Shown one piece after another: positions 51,618 to 61,451 of a DNA stretch of 64,000 nucleotides. The translations under genes and the position numbers were made by a program. The first letter of the stretch is position 1. Each line of letters opens with the position of its first letter. This DNA comes from Algibacter lectus (GTDB lineage Bacteria > Bacteroidota > Bacteroidia > Flavobacteriales > Flavobacteriaceae), in assembly GCF_900112395.1 (NCBI RefSeq), contig NZ_FOLN01000010.1:1-64000 (forward strand), read 5' to 3'. The notes beneath the pieces are model-generated. The model did not search any database. It was not told the origin of the DNA and was given only the letters and a program-made list of their open reading frames with translations.

Positions 51618-53615
51618 TTAATAACGCTCTTTAATTTTTCTTAGTTTTTCTTTTAAAAGAACAAGAGAATCTTTGTGGCCTTTAATGTTGTTGTGCACAT
51701 CTTTAACTAGCGGATTATCTTCATCTACATTCGTGAAAAACTGTAAATTATTTTCTAACTGATTAATTTGCGCTTTTACTTCATCCATTTTTTTACGAAT
51801 GAATAAGCGTTCGTTATCTAAATTTCTTGTATCACCATCAGAAGAAGTTAAGCTATCAAGTTTGTTCTCGTACTTAATCATTTCGATTTCTGTTTTATCC
51901 ATTTTTAAACTAGATAATAAATCGTCAATGGTTTTCTGGAATTTATCTTCAATAAAACGTTTGTCGTTTGGTACACGTCCTAAATCTTTCCAAGTATTAA
52001 TATGTCCTTTAATGATTTCAACATCTTTGTCTTTATCATCTGTAGGTGTCACAGCTTTAAGAGTTTCTAGTAATTCAGATTTTTTATTGAAAGCATCAAC
52101 GTGTTCTTGACTTACAGCATTTCTTTTTGCATGCACTTTATCGAAATAGTGATTACAGGCAGCTTTAAATTGTTTCCAAATTTTGTCGCTGTCTTTTCTT
52201 GGAACATGACCAATTTTTTTCCAATCGTTCTGAATTTTTTTCATCAAAGGCGTTGTTACCGCAGTATCTTCGCTTTCTTTGTTGTCTTCAGCAATTTTTA
52301 TTAACTCTAATTTTTTCTGTAAATTAGTGTATTGTTCCTTTTTTAAATCTTTGTAATAAGCGTTTTTGTTTCTGTTAAAAGTTCTAACAGCATCTTTAAA
52401 CTTAGCCCAAGTATCTTCGTTAACTTTTAAAGGTACTTTTCCGGCATTAAAAAATTGATTTCTTAAATCTTCAATAATTTTAATACGCTTTTGCCATTCA
52501 CTATGCGAGCCTGCAGGTTGTGCAGCAACAAATTCAATATTAGCAATTATTTCTAATTTAGTTTCTAGGTTTTTATCGTAAACCTTATCAATTTCTTTGT
52601 AATAAACTTGGCGTTTATCGTTTATAATTTTTGTTGCAGCTTTAAAACGATCCCAAATTTCTTCACGATGTTCTTTACCAACAGGGCCGAGCTCTTCTTT
52701 CCACATTTTGTGTAATTCTTGAAGTTCTCTAAACGATCGCATTACATTATCATCTTGGGCTAACTCTTCAGCGCGCTCAATAATTAATAATTTCTTCTCT
52801 AAATTATGTTTAAAATCTAGATCGCGTAAATCTCTGTTAAGGTGTAAAAAATCGTAAAATAACTCCACATGGTGATGGTAGCTATTCCAAGCGTTATTGT
52901 ATTTATCTCTCGGAATTGGTCCGGTTGTTCTCCAACGTTCTTGTAATTCTTTAAAATGCTTGTAGGTTGTATTTATATTCTCTTCAACATTAATTAAACC
53001 TTTAAGTTCTTCAATTATTTCTAGCTTATCGGTTAAGTTTTGCTTTAAGTTTTTTTCTAAACTTTTATAGTGATCGTTAAGCTTATTTCGGTATTCTTTG
53101 TAAGCTGCTTTGTAACGTTTTTCAATAGGAGAGGCGTAGTAGAAATCGATTTCATTTCCTCCTTCATTTAAAAATTCTTCCTTTTTCTCTTCAACTAAGG
53201 CTTGGTGCTTTGTTTTAAACTCGGCATTAATACCATCTACATGAGATTTTATAGCCTGTACTTTTTGTCCCTGAACAAGTTTTTCTAACTCAATGGCTAA
53301 AGCTTCAAGCGACATGCTATCATATTCCTTAACTTCAATGGTGTGCCTATCTTTGTTTCCTTCATCTTCGGCATCTTCTGCGTTAGATTCTTCAATTTCA
53401 TTTAGAACTTCATCATCTTCACTGTCTCCTTTTACAGGGGCAGGTGTAGCGGCTACAGTATCTTCTGTTTGTACTTCAGTGGTTGGTGTTTCAGAAGTTT
53501 GTGAATCATCAGGAGTTACAGCTTCCGGAGCCGTGGTTTCTGGTGTAATAGATTCACTGTTTACAGGATTAGCATGATCTGCGTTTTCTGCGTTAGGGTT
53601 ATTTAAGTCAGACAT
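51618..53615 (-). CDS. DUF349-domain protein
   Basis: A 665-residue protein. The first 95 residues are a low-complexity acidic, Thr/Glu/Ala-rich region. Residues about 130-590 contain about five DUF349 helical repeats, each with a W-x2-F/Y-x-A pattern (RWRTTGPIPRDKYNNAWNSY, MWKEELGPVGKEHREEIWDRF, FNAGKVPLKVNEDTWAKFKDA, DWKKIGHVPRKDSDKIWKQFKAA, TWKDLGRVPNDKRFIEDKFQ). A coiled-coil tail follows. Soluble and cytoplasmic; widely conserved in Bacteroidota, molecular role not known to me. Begins 89 bp downstream of aroE on the same strand. Confidence 0.88.
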   Translation of the reverse strand: MSDLNNPNAENADHANPVNSESITPETTAPEAVTPDDSQTSETPTTEVQTEDTVAATPAPVKGDSEDDEVLNEIEESNAEDAEDEGNKDRHTIEVKEYDSMSLEALAIELEKLVQGQKVQAIKSHVDGINAEFKTKHQALVEEKKEEFLNEGGNEIDFYYASPIEKRYKAAYKEYRNKLNDHYKSLEKNLKQNLTDKLEIIEELKGLINVEENINTTYKHFKELQERWRTTGPIPRDKYNNAWNSYHHHVELFYDFLHLNRDLRDLDFKHNLEKKLLIIERAEELAQDDNVMRSFRELQELHKMWKEELGPVGKEHREEIWDRFKAATKIINDKRQVYYKEIDKVYDKNLETKLEIIANIEFVAAQPAGSHSEWQKRIKIIEDLRNQFFNAGKVPLKVNEDTWAKFKDAVRTFNRNKNAYYKDLKKEQYTNLQKKLELIKIAEDNKESEDTAVTTPLMKKIQNDWKKIGHVPRKDSDKIWKQFKAACNHYFDKVHAKRNAVSQEHVDAFNKKSELLETLKAVTPTDDKDKDVEIIKGHINTWKDLGRVPNDKRFIEDKFQKTIDDLLSSLKMDKTEIEMIKYENKLDSLTSSDGDTRNLDNERLFIRKKMDEVKAQINQLENNLQFFTNVDEDNPLVKDVHNNIKGHKDSLVLLKEKLRKIKERY

Positions 53616-53704
53616 TATAAAATGTTTAGGTTCGTAGTTTTTACTATAGACTTTAAAGATACTAACAAGTCTATTATTAACAAAGGCTTAGGCGTGGATA
53701 TTTT

Positions 53705-54442
53705 TTATAAATCCCAAATGGCCCACGATTTTTCTGCTTGTAATTTAAGCATATTTAATCCGTTAATAGTTGTGGCACCGTTATCCTTACCTTGTTTTAG
53801 GAATTTAGTTTGATCTGGATTGTATATTAAATCGAATAGAATATGTTTATCCGTTATACCGTTGTATGGAATATTTGCGCAAACTTCAATGTTCGGGAAT
53901 GTCCCTAATGGCGTGCAGTTTACAATCACTTCGTGTTCTGCAACAATGGTTTCTGTTAAATCGTCGTAGGTAAAAGTGACACCTTTAGAGTGTTTTCTAG
54001 AAACATATTTATAATCTATTCCTAATTCTTTTAAACTGAAAGCAACCGCTTTACTAGCACCACCTGTACCTAGAATTAAAGCTTTTTTATGATGCGGTTT
54101 CACGAAAGGTTTAAGTGTGTTTTTAAAACCATAACAGTCTGTATTATAGCCAACAAGTTTTCCTTTTTTTGTGATTTTTATGGTGTTAACCGCTCCAATA
54201 GCTTTCGCTTTTTTATTTATTTTATCAAGAAAAGGCATAACCGCTTCTTTATAAGGAATAGTCACGTTTAAACCCTTTATGTTTTCTGTGTTTTTTATAA
54301 TTGAGGGAAATAGATCGATGTTTTCTAAATCGAAATTTTCGTAGCTTGTATCTGTTATATTTTCATTTTCAAATTTATTTTTGAAATAATTTCTTGAAAA
54401 TGAATATGATATATCTTTGCCTAAAAGTCCTAATTTTTTCAC
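53705..54442 (-). CDS. aroE: Shikimate dehydrogenase
   Basis: A 245-residue AroE. N-terminal substrate residues SYSFSRNYF (Ser-x-Ser), LNVTIPYKEAVMPFLD with catalytic Lys65, NTDCYGF (Asp at about 104), then NADP-binding GTGGASKAVAFSL and NCTPLGTFPN. Reduces 3-dehydroshikimate in chorismate synthesis. Somewhat shorter than E. coli AroE (272), as usual in this phylum. Sixteen bases after the second DUF368 gene. Confidence 0.94.
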   Translation of the reverse strand: MKKLGLLGKDISYSFSRNYFKNKFENENITDTSYENFDLENIDLFPSIIKNTENIKGLNVTIPYKEAVMPFLDKINKKAKAIGAVNTIKITKKGKLVGYNTDCYGFKNTLKPFVKPHHKKALILGTGGASKAVAFSLKELGIDYKYVSRKHSKGVTFTYDDLTETIVAEHEVIVNCTPLGTFPNIEVCANIPYNGITDKHILFDLIYNPDQTKFLKQGKDNGATTINGLNMLKLQAEKSWAIWDL

Positions 54443-54458
54443 TTGATAATTTTTTATA

Positions 54459-55478
54459 TTATTCTTGTATATGTCTTGTTTTTTGTCCGTACCACTCTAA
54501 GCCTAAAACAAATGCTATGCCTAGTAATATAAAGCCAATAGCTAAATAAGTATCGGTGTTTAATTCAGGGAAAAAGCGTTGATAGTTGTGAACTACTTTA
54601 GAGCCTGTAGAATCGAATAGAAAACCACCATTTTGGTCTAGTTTATAGATTGTTTTTTTCCAAGGCCAAACAACTCCTAAAGAACCTATAATAAACCCTA
54701 ATATTGATGAGGTGGTAATGCTTTTGTAGCGTTTTAAAATATAGCTTAATAAATGAGAAAAGGTTACTAAACCTGCAATTGAGCCTAAAGTAAACACAGC
54801 GAGCACTTGTAGCATTCTTAAACGTTCTGGATTGTTGGTAAAACCGAAATCATTTCTAATTATTTCTGAAAAAGTATCGTAAAGAGCGTTTACAGAATCG
54901 ACTAAAAGGAGTACATAGTTACCAAGTAAAATGAGAATAAATGAACCTGAAAACCCAGGTAAGGTCATGCCTGAAACACTTATAATGCCACAGAAAAATA
55001 CAAACCAAAGATTATCGTTTTCCTTAGCAGGATTTAAAAAGCTAATACCAACACCTAGTAAAATACCAATAGCTAGTGATAGATAGGTTTGATAATTACG
55101 GTCTTTAAAATCTTTATTTATATAGTAAATTGAGCCTATAATCATTCCGAAGAAAACACTCCAAACATATAATTCGTATTGTTTGATAAGATAATCTAGA
55201 ATTTTAGATATACTAAAATAACTAACTATCATACCGAAGAAAAGTAAACTTAAAAATCTACCATTTATATAATTGTAGAAACTTTTAAAGCGCCCATTAA
55301 TTAGGAGTTTAAAAGCTTTACCGTTTACTTTTTTTAGTGAGTAAATAAACTCTTCGTAAAAACCAGCAACAAAAGCCACAACACCACCAGAAATTCCGGG
55401 TACCTTATTGGCAGCACCCATTCCTAATCCTTTTAGGATTAGAAAAATTTTATCGGTAAGTGTTCTGGTACTTTCCAT
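54459..55478 (-). CDS. DUF368 polyprenyl-phosphate transporter (second copy)
   Basis: A 339-residue membrane protein with about nine hydrophobic segments. The DUF368 signature occurs twice: GAANKVPGISGGVVAFVAGFYEE near the N-terminus (quoted core KVPGISGG) and MTLPGFSGSFILILLGNY in the middle. The family (PopT) recycles undecaprenyl phosphate across the inner membrane for peptidoglycan and other envelope polymers. Its start overlaps the stop of the first DUF368 gene by one base (TAATG type), so the two are coupled. The copies differ clearly in sequence. Confidence 0.88.
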   Translation of the reverse strand: MESTRTLTDKIFLILKGLGMGAANKVPGISGGVVAFVAGFYEEFIYSLKKVNGKAFKLLINGRFKSFYNYINGRFLSLLFFGMIVSYFSISKILDYLIKQYELYVWSVFFGMIIGSIYYINKDFKDRNYQTYLSLAIGILLGVGISFLNPAKENDNLWFVFFCGIISVSGMTLPGFSGSFILILLGNYVLLLVDSVNALYDTFSEIIRNDFGFTNNPERLRMLQVLAVFTLGSIAGLVTFSHLLSYILKRYKSITTSSILGFIIGSLGVVWPWKKTIYKLDQNGGFLFDSTGSKVVHNYQRFFPELNTDTYLAIGFILLGIAFVLGLEWYGQKTRHIQE

Positions 55479-56398
55479 TATTGTTTTTTATTGCCCACTT
55501 TTTCAAGAATAAAAATAGTTAAAAATCCTAGAATCATTAAGGTAATGGCAAAAAGTAATTGGTTATTTCCATCGAAAGAAAAAGGTGAAACACTTTCTTG
55601 TAAAACGGCAGATTTAATTCCTTCGGAATTGGTGTGCCATGTTAATGTTTTTTTCCAAGGCCAAACTTTGTTTAGGGATCCAAAAATAAAACCTGTAAGC
55701 ACTGCTAAGGTGATATTATGATAATGTTTGAATAACCATTTTAATAAATGACTAAAACTTAAAAGACCCACAAGAGCTCCTGTAGCAAAAATTAATATTT
55801 TCTTGATATCAAAATCATGAAAAGCATCACTTAAAGCTTTGTATGCGCCTAAAATTATTAGAATGAAGGCTCCCGAAATTCCTGGTAAAATCATAGCGCA
55901 AATTGCGATAGCTCCGGCGATAAATAGAAACCAAGGATTTTCATTATTAGATGAAGCAGGAAGTGTTGTAATGTAAAAGGCTATAAAGGCACCAACAATT
56001 AAACTAATAATTACGGCTAAGTTCCATTTTTGAATTTGTTTTCCAACAAAAAAAATACTTGCCACAATAAGACCAAAAAAGAAAGACCAAATAAGTACAG
56101 GGTGATTTTCTAATAAGTATTTTGCTAAACGCATTACAGATACAAAACTGACCATAATACCAGCTAATAGCGCTATTAAAAAATTACCGTTCAGTTGTTG
56201 CCAAAAAGGCTTTATACCTTTAGTGAAAAGTGATTTAATTAAATCGGCATTTATATTACTTATGGAATTTATTAATTCTTCGTAAATACCTGAAATGAAG
56301 GCAATAGTTCCACCAGAAACACCTGGAACAGCATCGGCAGCTCCCATAGCAAGGCCTTTAAGCGAAATAATTAAATAGTCTTTTAAATGTCTTTGCAT
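55478..56398 (-). CDS. DUF368 polyprenyl-phosphate transporter (first copy)
   Basis: The ORF opens at 56425; ATG at 56398 (MQRHLKDYLIISLKGLAMGA) is preferred, giving about 306 residues. The DUF368 motifs are AADAVPGVSGGTIAFISG and MILPGISGAFILIILGAY, with about nine membrane helices. Same PopT-type undecaprenyl-phosphate translocase family as the following gene. Both in tandem with aroE and the DUF349 gene. Two adjacent divergent copies may act as a pair or under different conditions. Confidence 0.88.
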   Translation of the reverse strand: MQRHLKDYLIISLKGLAMGAADAVPGVSGGTIAFISGIYEELINSISNINADLIKSLFTKGIKPFWQQLNGNFLIALLAGIMVSFVSVMRLAKYLLENHPVLIWSFFFGLIVASIFFVGKQIQKWNLAVIISLIVGAFIAFYITTLPASSNNENPWFLFIAGAIAICAMILPGISGAFILIILGAYKALSDAFHDFDIKKILIFATGALVGLLSFSHLLKWLFKHYHNITLAVLTGFIFGSLNKVWPWKKTLTWHTNSEGIKSAVLQESVSPFSFDGNNQLLFAITLMILGFLTIFILEKVGNKKQ

Positions 56399-56467
56399 CT
56401 TTTGATTTTTTACGTAAAAAACCAAAGGTATGTATTTTAATGAAAATGTTTATATAGAATATAAAAC

Positions 56468-57859
56468 TTACTTCGAATTTTGTTTTAGCAAGCTTTGTAC
56501 TGCAACTTTCTTATAGATTTCAGGGAAAAGTTCTTCAATAATAAAGCTATAATCTTCATTAATATTTAGAGCATTCTTTAAATGAAATGTCCCTTTATCC
56601 GTTTCGTGAAGTGCTAAATACAATCCAGCTAAGCGGTACTCTAATTCTGCGCTATCTGAGTAAAACTCTACAGCTTGTTCAAAATTATCAATAGCTGCTT
56701 CTGTTTCACCTAATTTAATAAGTAAATCGCCTCGGGTTAACCAAGTGTTTAGCTCGTAATTGCCAAGTTCTAGCGTTTTTTTGTATCCGCGTTCTGCTTC
56801 TTCATAAAAATTTAAACGCTCGTTTATTTGCGCATAAAGCTTCCAATACATCACGTTTTCTGAGTCTATATTGATAGCTTTATTTATAAAATAGAGAGCA
56901 CGCTGATAGTTTTTTCGTTTATTATAAAACTTAGTAATAGCTATCCATCCTTTATCTAATAAAGGATCTTCGTGTACAGTTCTATCATAATATTGGAGGG
57001 CTAAATCGTCCTTTTTTAATTTTTCGTAGCAGTTACCAATATGTAATAGAGCAAATGAGGTAGGGTCGTCTAGTTTTAAAGTGATTGAGTAATTTTCGAT
57101 GGCGTCTTCATAGCGCCCTAATTTCTCTAATACTTTGCCACGTTCGATGTAAGCTCCAATAAAGGTATCGTCGGAGATAATTGCAAAATCAAACGCTGCT
57201 AATGCTTTTTTTAGTTTTTTTAGTGCAAAATATTGAATACCTAATTGGTGCCATGCGACTTCGCAATATGGATTTTTATCTAAAAAGGTGTTTAAATAAG
57301 TGATAGCCTCTTCATTTTGATTTAAATATTCGAAGCAATATATAATATTGTAAAGTGATGAATAGTCTTCAATATCACTTTCTAAGCATTTCATGAAATT
57401 GATTTTTGCCTCTTCAAATTTATCCAAAAACAAGTATTCCATTCCTATTAACGAGTATAGGTCAACTACATCGTCAGCTAATTTTAGAGCTTGTTTTAAG
57501 ACTTCTATTGCTTTTTCGTGATTATCTTTTTTAGAAAAAATATTGGCTTTTTGAATGTATATTTCTTCGTTTTGAGGATCTAGGCTGTAAAGTCGATCTA
57601 ATAAAAGGTCTGCTTCTTCAAGCTTATCTTCAAAAACAAAGACTTCAACTCTGAATAATTTTAAATTAATGGATGTAGGGTGCTGATCCAAACCTAGTTT
57701 AATCGCTTTTTTTGCTAAAGCAATTTTTCCTAAGTTAAGATAATGATGAATGATATTTTCAAACTCTTCTGAATCGAAAAATAAAACATGATTTGTTTTA
57801 AGCATCGACTCAAATTTAGTTAGAGGTAAGCTATTATTGTGGTCGTGACCATACTCCAT
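56468..57859 (-). CDS. TPR-repeat protein
   Basis: About 463 residues from the ATG at 57859 (MEYGHDHNNSLPL). Contains roughly ten tetratricopeptide repeats from about 40 to the end (for example KAIEVLKQALKLADDVVDLYS, AIENYSITLKLDDPTSFALLH, YQRALYFINKAINIDSENVMY). No signal peptide; a soluble scaffold. Commonly found upstream of DUF368/aroE in Flavobacteriaceae, from memory. Partner proteins cannot be inferred. Confidence 0.85.
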   Translation of the reverse strand: MEYGHDHNNSLPLTKFESMLKTNHVLFFDSEEFENIIHHYLNLGKIALAKKAIKLGLDQHPTSINLKLFRVEVFVFEDKLEEADLLLDRLYSLDPQNEEIYIQKANIFSKKDNHEKAIEVLKQALKLADDVVDLYSLIGMEYLFLDKFEEAKINFMKCLESDIEDYSSLYNIIYCFEYLNQNEEAITYLNTFLDKNPYCEVAWHQLGIQYFALKKLKKALAAFDFAIISDDTFIGAYIERGKVLEKLGRYEDAIENYSITLKLDDPTSFALLHIGNCYEKLKKDDLALQYYDRTVHEDPLLDKGWIAITKFYNKRKNYQRALYFINKAINIDSENVMYWKLYAQINERLNFYEEAERGYKKTLELGNYELNTWLTRGDLLIKLGETEAAIDNFEQAVEFYSDSAELEYRLAGLYLALHETDKGTFHLKNALNINEDYSFIIEELFPEIYKKVAVQSLLKQNSK

Positions 57860-58006
57860 AAGCACTTTTGTGTGTTTTCTACTTTATTAAAGTTAGTATT
57901 CTATTTTTGGTTTACACCAAAACCGACGAAAATGTTTTTAACAAAGTAATGAACATTTTTGTTTTTTATTTGAGTTTTAAAATATAATACTTTGTATGTT
58001 AAGCTT

Positions 58007-59191
58007 TTAAGTGTTTTTTATTTCATCTAAAATATTGAGAATTTTAGAGCAACCTTCCTTTATTTCATCATTAGAAATTGTTAATGGTGGGGTGATTCTA
58101 ACGGCTTTTGGCTCAAAAAGTAGCCAAAATAGTATTAATCCGGCATCTTGACATTTTAAAATAAGTGCATTTGTTATACCTGCAGAAGGTGTTATTATGG
58201 CTAACATTAAACCTCTACCACGAATTTCTTTTATTAAAGGGTGAACTAATAGTTTTCTAAAGAGTTGTTCTTTTTTAAGGGTCTGTTCTATCAAGTTACT
58301 TTTTGTAATTTCAGTTAGAGTTGCTAATGCAGAAGCTGCAATTACGGGATGGCCTCCAAAAGTAGTAATATGACCAAGTTTGGGGTTATCTTGTAAAAGA
58401 TTCATTAATTCAAGAGATGCTGTAAATGCACCAATAGGCATACCGCCTCCAAGTCCTTTGCCAGTAACTAAAATATCAGGAATACAATTGTAATGTTCAA
58501 ACCCAAAAAGCTTACCTGTTCTTCCAATACCTGGTTGAATTTCATCTAAAATTAAAAGAGCTCCAACGGCATCACATTGTTTTCTTACTTTTTCTAAGTA
58601 ATTGTTTTGTGGTTCTATAAAGCCGGCTCCACCTTGTATGGTTTCTAAAATAACACAAGCAGTCTTTGTTGTTATTTTAGAGAGATCATCCTCGTTATTA
58701 AATTCTATAAATTTAACATCAGGAAGTAATGGCCTAAAGGCTTGTTTTCTATCTTCATACCCCATTACGCTCAAAGCTCCCATGGTGTTACCGTGGTATG
58801 CGTGATTTGCTGCTATCATTTCACTTCTCCCAGTAGCACGTTTTGCTAACTTTAGTGCGCCTTCTATAGCTTCAGTTCCTGAATTAGTTAAATATGTGGA
58901 TTGTAATGATGTTGGTAAATGTTTTGCTAAAAGTTTGGTGAGCTCTACTGCTGGTTTTTGTATGTATTCGCCATAAACCATAACATGTGAATATTGATCG
59001 AGTTGGTTTTTTATGGCAGAATTAACTTTAGTGTGTTGATGACCCAATGGACATGCTGAAACTCCGGCTACAAAATCGAGATAAGCTTTATTGTTTGTAT
59101 CATAAATATATGAACCTTTAGCATGGGAAATTTCCATAGCTAATGGGTGAGGAGAGGTTTGGGCTTGGTGGGAGAGAAAGTCTGGTTTCAT
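58007..59191 (-). CDS. Class III PLP-dependent aminotransferase (acetylornithine/aspartate aminotransferase family)
   Basis: The ATG at 59191 (MKPDFLSHQAQTSPHP) is preferred to an upstream TTG. About 394 residues. GVSACPLGHQHTKV, LTNSGTEAIEGALKLAKRATGR, the Asp of LILDEIQPGIGRTG, and PLP Lys in VTGKGLGGGMPIGAF are the class III signature. The sequence belongs with the broad ArgD-like group often annotated aspartate aminotransferase family. Placed next to an OstA-like gene rather than arginine genes, so the true substrate is open. Terminal cleft residues could not be judged. Confidence 0.87.
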   Translation of the reverse strand: MKPDFLSHQAQTSPHPLAMEISHAKGSYIYDTNNKAYLDFVAGVSACPLGHQHTKVNSAIKNQLDQYSHVMVYGEYIQKPAVELTKLLAKHLPTSLQSTYLTNSGTEAIEGALKLAKRATGRSEMIAANHAYHGNTMGALSVMGYEDRKQAFRPLLPDVKFIEFNNEDDLSKITTKTACVILETIQGGAGFIEPQNNYLEKVRKQCDAVGALLILDEIQPGIGRTGKLFGFEHYNCIPDILVTGKGLGGGMPIGAFTASLELMNLLQDNPKLGHITTFGGHPVIAASALATLTEITKSNLIEQTLKKEQLFRKLLVHPLIKEIRGRGLMLAIITPSAGITNALILKCQDAGLILFWLLFEPKAVRITPPLTISNDEIKEGCSKILNILDEIKNT

Positions 59192-59228
59192 TATCAATAA
59201 TAAGAACTAAAGTTATCGTTAGAAGTAA

Positions 59229-61391
59229 TTAGTATTCTTTAGTGTTGTTGTTGTTGTTGTTGTTGTTGTTAAATTTTATTATTTCTGGGTTCCAAGCGAA
59301 CAGTTTTTTTGTTAGGTGTACACCGCTAAGTATCACTTTTATTTTAATATTGTTGTCTGTTTTCTTATTGATTTTTAACACGTGTTTTTTCCATTTATTG
59401 CTGAGAGTTATTTGGGAAAGACCATAGTTATAAGACTTGCCATTTTCTTGGAACAGCATATAAACAGTTCCTTCTCCTTTTAACCAAATGGAAAATTGAA
59501 ATTCACCATTTGTAAAAGGTGTTAGAAAAAAGACATGGCTATTACCTCCGTTTTTTGAAAGTTCAAAAGCGGTACTATTATTAATAGGTGAGGTTTCTGT
59601 TTTTGATTTTATAATTAAGTTACTTTTTATCCAATCTTTTGAATCTAATGTTTGATTTTGTTTTAGTATGTTTGTGAATAAAGGGTTTTTATACCTAATT
59701 TCATTTCTTTTTATGTTAATAATATTTATCCGCTCCAACAACTCCTCATCAAAAAAGTTTTCTTGTGGTACATAATCTTCTAAACCTTTTATTACGGCTA
59801 GCTCGAAAGGTTCATCTTCTTTAAATAAATCGTCAACACTTAGAGGGCGCTCATCTTCTCTCCAATCAAAACCTTTCAGGAATTTATCTTTTTCTTGATA
59901 ATCTTTTTCAGGGAATAGTGTGCCATCAACAGTATTTAATCGCGTATATTCTTCAATGTCACTATTTGCAAATAACATCTTTATACTACCAGATTTAGCT
60001 TTGTCTATACCTATTAATTCTTGATTTTCATCACGTGTATAAAATATAGATTCTGCATTTTTATTAATATTTACTTCTCGTAATTCATTCGCGTCATTAA
60101 ATAAACCAACTAAGGTTATTCCAAAAATTTGATTATATCCATTTTCACTAATAGTATCTTTACTAATTATAAAAGCGTTATTAAAAACACGAAGTGAATC
60201 TAGTTTTTCTGTTTTTGAATTTGAGATTAAATGAATAGTGTCACCTGTCATTTGGTTTGCGTTATTCCATAGAATGGGGCGTCGCTTTGTTGAAAAAGCA
60301 TCGGTAGGAGCAAAGCGGTCTAGATTTATTAATTCGGTAATACCTGTTTTTTGATCAGCATGAATAGAATCGGCTTTTGCACTAATGTCTGTTTTAAAGA
60401 GTTTAGCATTGTAATAGGCTCGGGTAATTCTATTTTCAGGTTTACCGGTAACCATTATTTTATCGGCATGTAAATAGACAGAATCTTTTTCTTGAACCGT
60501 TGTTACTAAGGCGCGTTTAGTGATAAAAAGAGAATCTTTAGCTCTAAAAACTTCGGCGTAATGGCCCGTTACAATACTCTTATTTATAGTGTCAGTAATT
60601 TTAATATTGTTGGTTGCTGAAGCAAAACTTTTAGTGTTATCAAAATATAGACTATCACCTTCTATAATACGATCATCATAATATATCTTAGAATCTTTCA
60701 GTGCATACCCAGTCTTGTTTTTTGTGTCATAAAAGCCTTTTTCACAGTAGGTTTTACTATCTTCTGTTGTTATGGTTGATGGGCCGAATAAATAAGCAAG
60801 TCCTGTATCTTCATAAAAATCAAAATAATTTGAATTTACCACAGTGCCGTCACCTGTTAAAACAACATCGTCAACAAACTGGAATTTTTTATCAGTCATA
60901 TAATAACGACCAATTTTACTTGTAATAGTTCCTGATGAATCTTTAACAACATTACCACCACTTTTATAAAAAGATTGTTGTTTTATTCTATCGAAATATA
61001 AAGTATCTGAAGAAATAGTTGAATTTGGACTTTTTAAAACAACTTCACCACTAGCGAAGGCTAGTTGAGAGGTTCCACTATATTCAACATATTTAGATGT
61101 CATGGTTATGGTATCACCTTGCTTTACAATAACATTTCCGTAAGCTTCAACGAAGTTTTCACCACTGTAGTAAATGGCCTTATCGCACCACATATTACTA
61201 CCAGCATGGGCAATATGTACCTGCTGCATGCTGTTACGTGTTAGTACTTTTGCTCCTGGATAATTTTCTTCATCTACATTTAATCGCCCAGCATATTCAA
61301 TGCTTATTTTCTTTTTATCTTGTGCGGTTAAAATTGTTGAAATTCCAAGAAAGAAAATGATGAAAGTGTATATAAATTTTGTTCTTATCAA
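59229..61391 (-). CDS. OstA/LptA-like LPS transport protein with extra C-terminal domain and poly-Asn tail
   Basis: The ORF opens at 61484, but that part overlaps a terminator hairpin; a TTG at 61391 gives signal peptide KFIYTFIIFFLGISTILTAQ and about 720 residues. OstA-type beta repeats run about 25-490 (NMWCDKAIYYSGENFVEAYG, NSTISSDTLYFDRIKQ, NKIMVTGKPENRITRAYYN-like), normally used to carry LPS across the periplasm. A conserved-looking FLKGFDWREDERPLSVDDLF follows. Residues about 590-705 add a jelly-roll, carbohydrate-binding-like domain (TLDSKDWIKSNLIIKSKTET, FQFSIWLKGEGTVYMLFQEN). The C-terminus has nine AAC codons. This is longer than usual OstA-like proteins. Confidence 0.82.
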   Translation of the reverse strand: MIRTKFIYTFIIFFLGISTILTAQDKKKISIEYAGRLNVDEENYPGAKVLTRNSMQQVHIAHAGSNMWCDKAIYYSGENFVEAYGNVIVKQGDTITMTSKYVEYSGTSQLAFASGEVVLKSPNSTISSDTLYFDRIKQQSFYKSGGNVVKDSSGTITSKIGRYYMTDKKFQFVDDVVLTGDGTVVNSNYFDFYEDTGLAYLFGPSTITTEDSKTYCEKGFYDTKNKTGYALKDSKIYYDDRIIEGDSLYFDNTKSFASATNNIKITDTINKSIVTGHYAEVFRAKDSLFITKRALVTTVQEKDSVYLHADKIMVTGKPENRITRAYYNAKLFKTDISAKADSIHADQKTGITELINLDRFAPTDAFSTKRRPILWNNANQMTGDTIHLISNSKTEKLDSLRVFNNAFIISKDTISENGYNQIFGITLVGLFNDANELREVNINKNAESIFYTRDENQELIGIDKAKSGSIKMLFANSDIEEYTRLNTVDGTLFPEKDYQEKDKFLKGFDWREDERPLSVDDLFKEDEPFELAVIKGLEDYVPQENFFDEELLERINIINIKRNEIRYKNPLFTNILKQNQTLDSKDWIKSNLIIKSKTETSPINNSTAFELSKNGGNSHVFFLTPFTNGEFQFSIWLKGEGTVYMLFQENGKSYNYGLSQITLSNKWKKHVLKINKKTDNNIKIKVILSGVHLTKKLFAWNPEIIKFNNNNNNNNNTKEY
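59244..59270. repeat. GTT triplet microsatellite (9 copies)
   Basis: Nine uninterrupted GTT units encode nine Asn (AAC) four residues before the end of the OstA-like protein. Copy changes would stay in frame. Confidence 0.9.
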
Positions 61392-61408
61392 AATGAAAAT
61401 GTTTGTGA

Positions 61409-61416
61409 CAAAAATA
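61409..61416 (-). promoter_or_regulatory. Possible -7 promoter element of the OstA-like gene
   Basis: TATTTTTG (minus strand) matches TAnnTTTG but lies only about 18 bp upstream of the TTG at 61391, so the leader would be very short. No -33 element was seen. Confidence 0.3.
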
Positions 61417-61451
61417 ACGATTATTAAACAGTATAATTGTATTGATGTAAA

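Noticed and set aside
53293-53577. 94-codon Ser-rich frame opposite the DUF349 N-terminus
   Set aside because: Mirror of a low-complexity Thr/Glu/Ala segment, no independent support.
59244-59270. GTT repeat as an on/off phase switch
   Set aside because: Unit length is three, so changes stay in frame; only tail length would vary.
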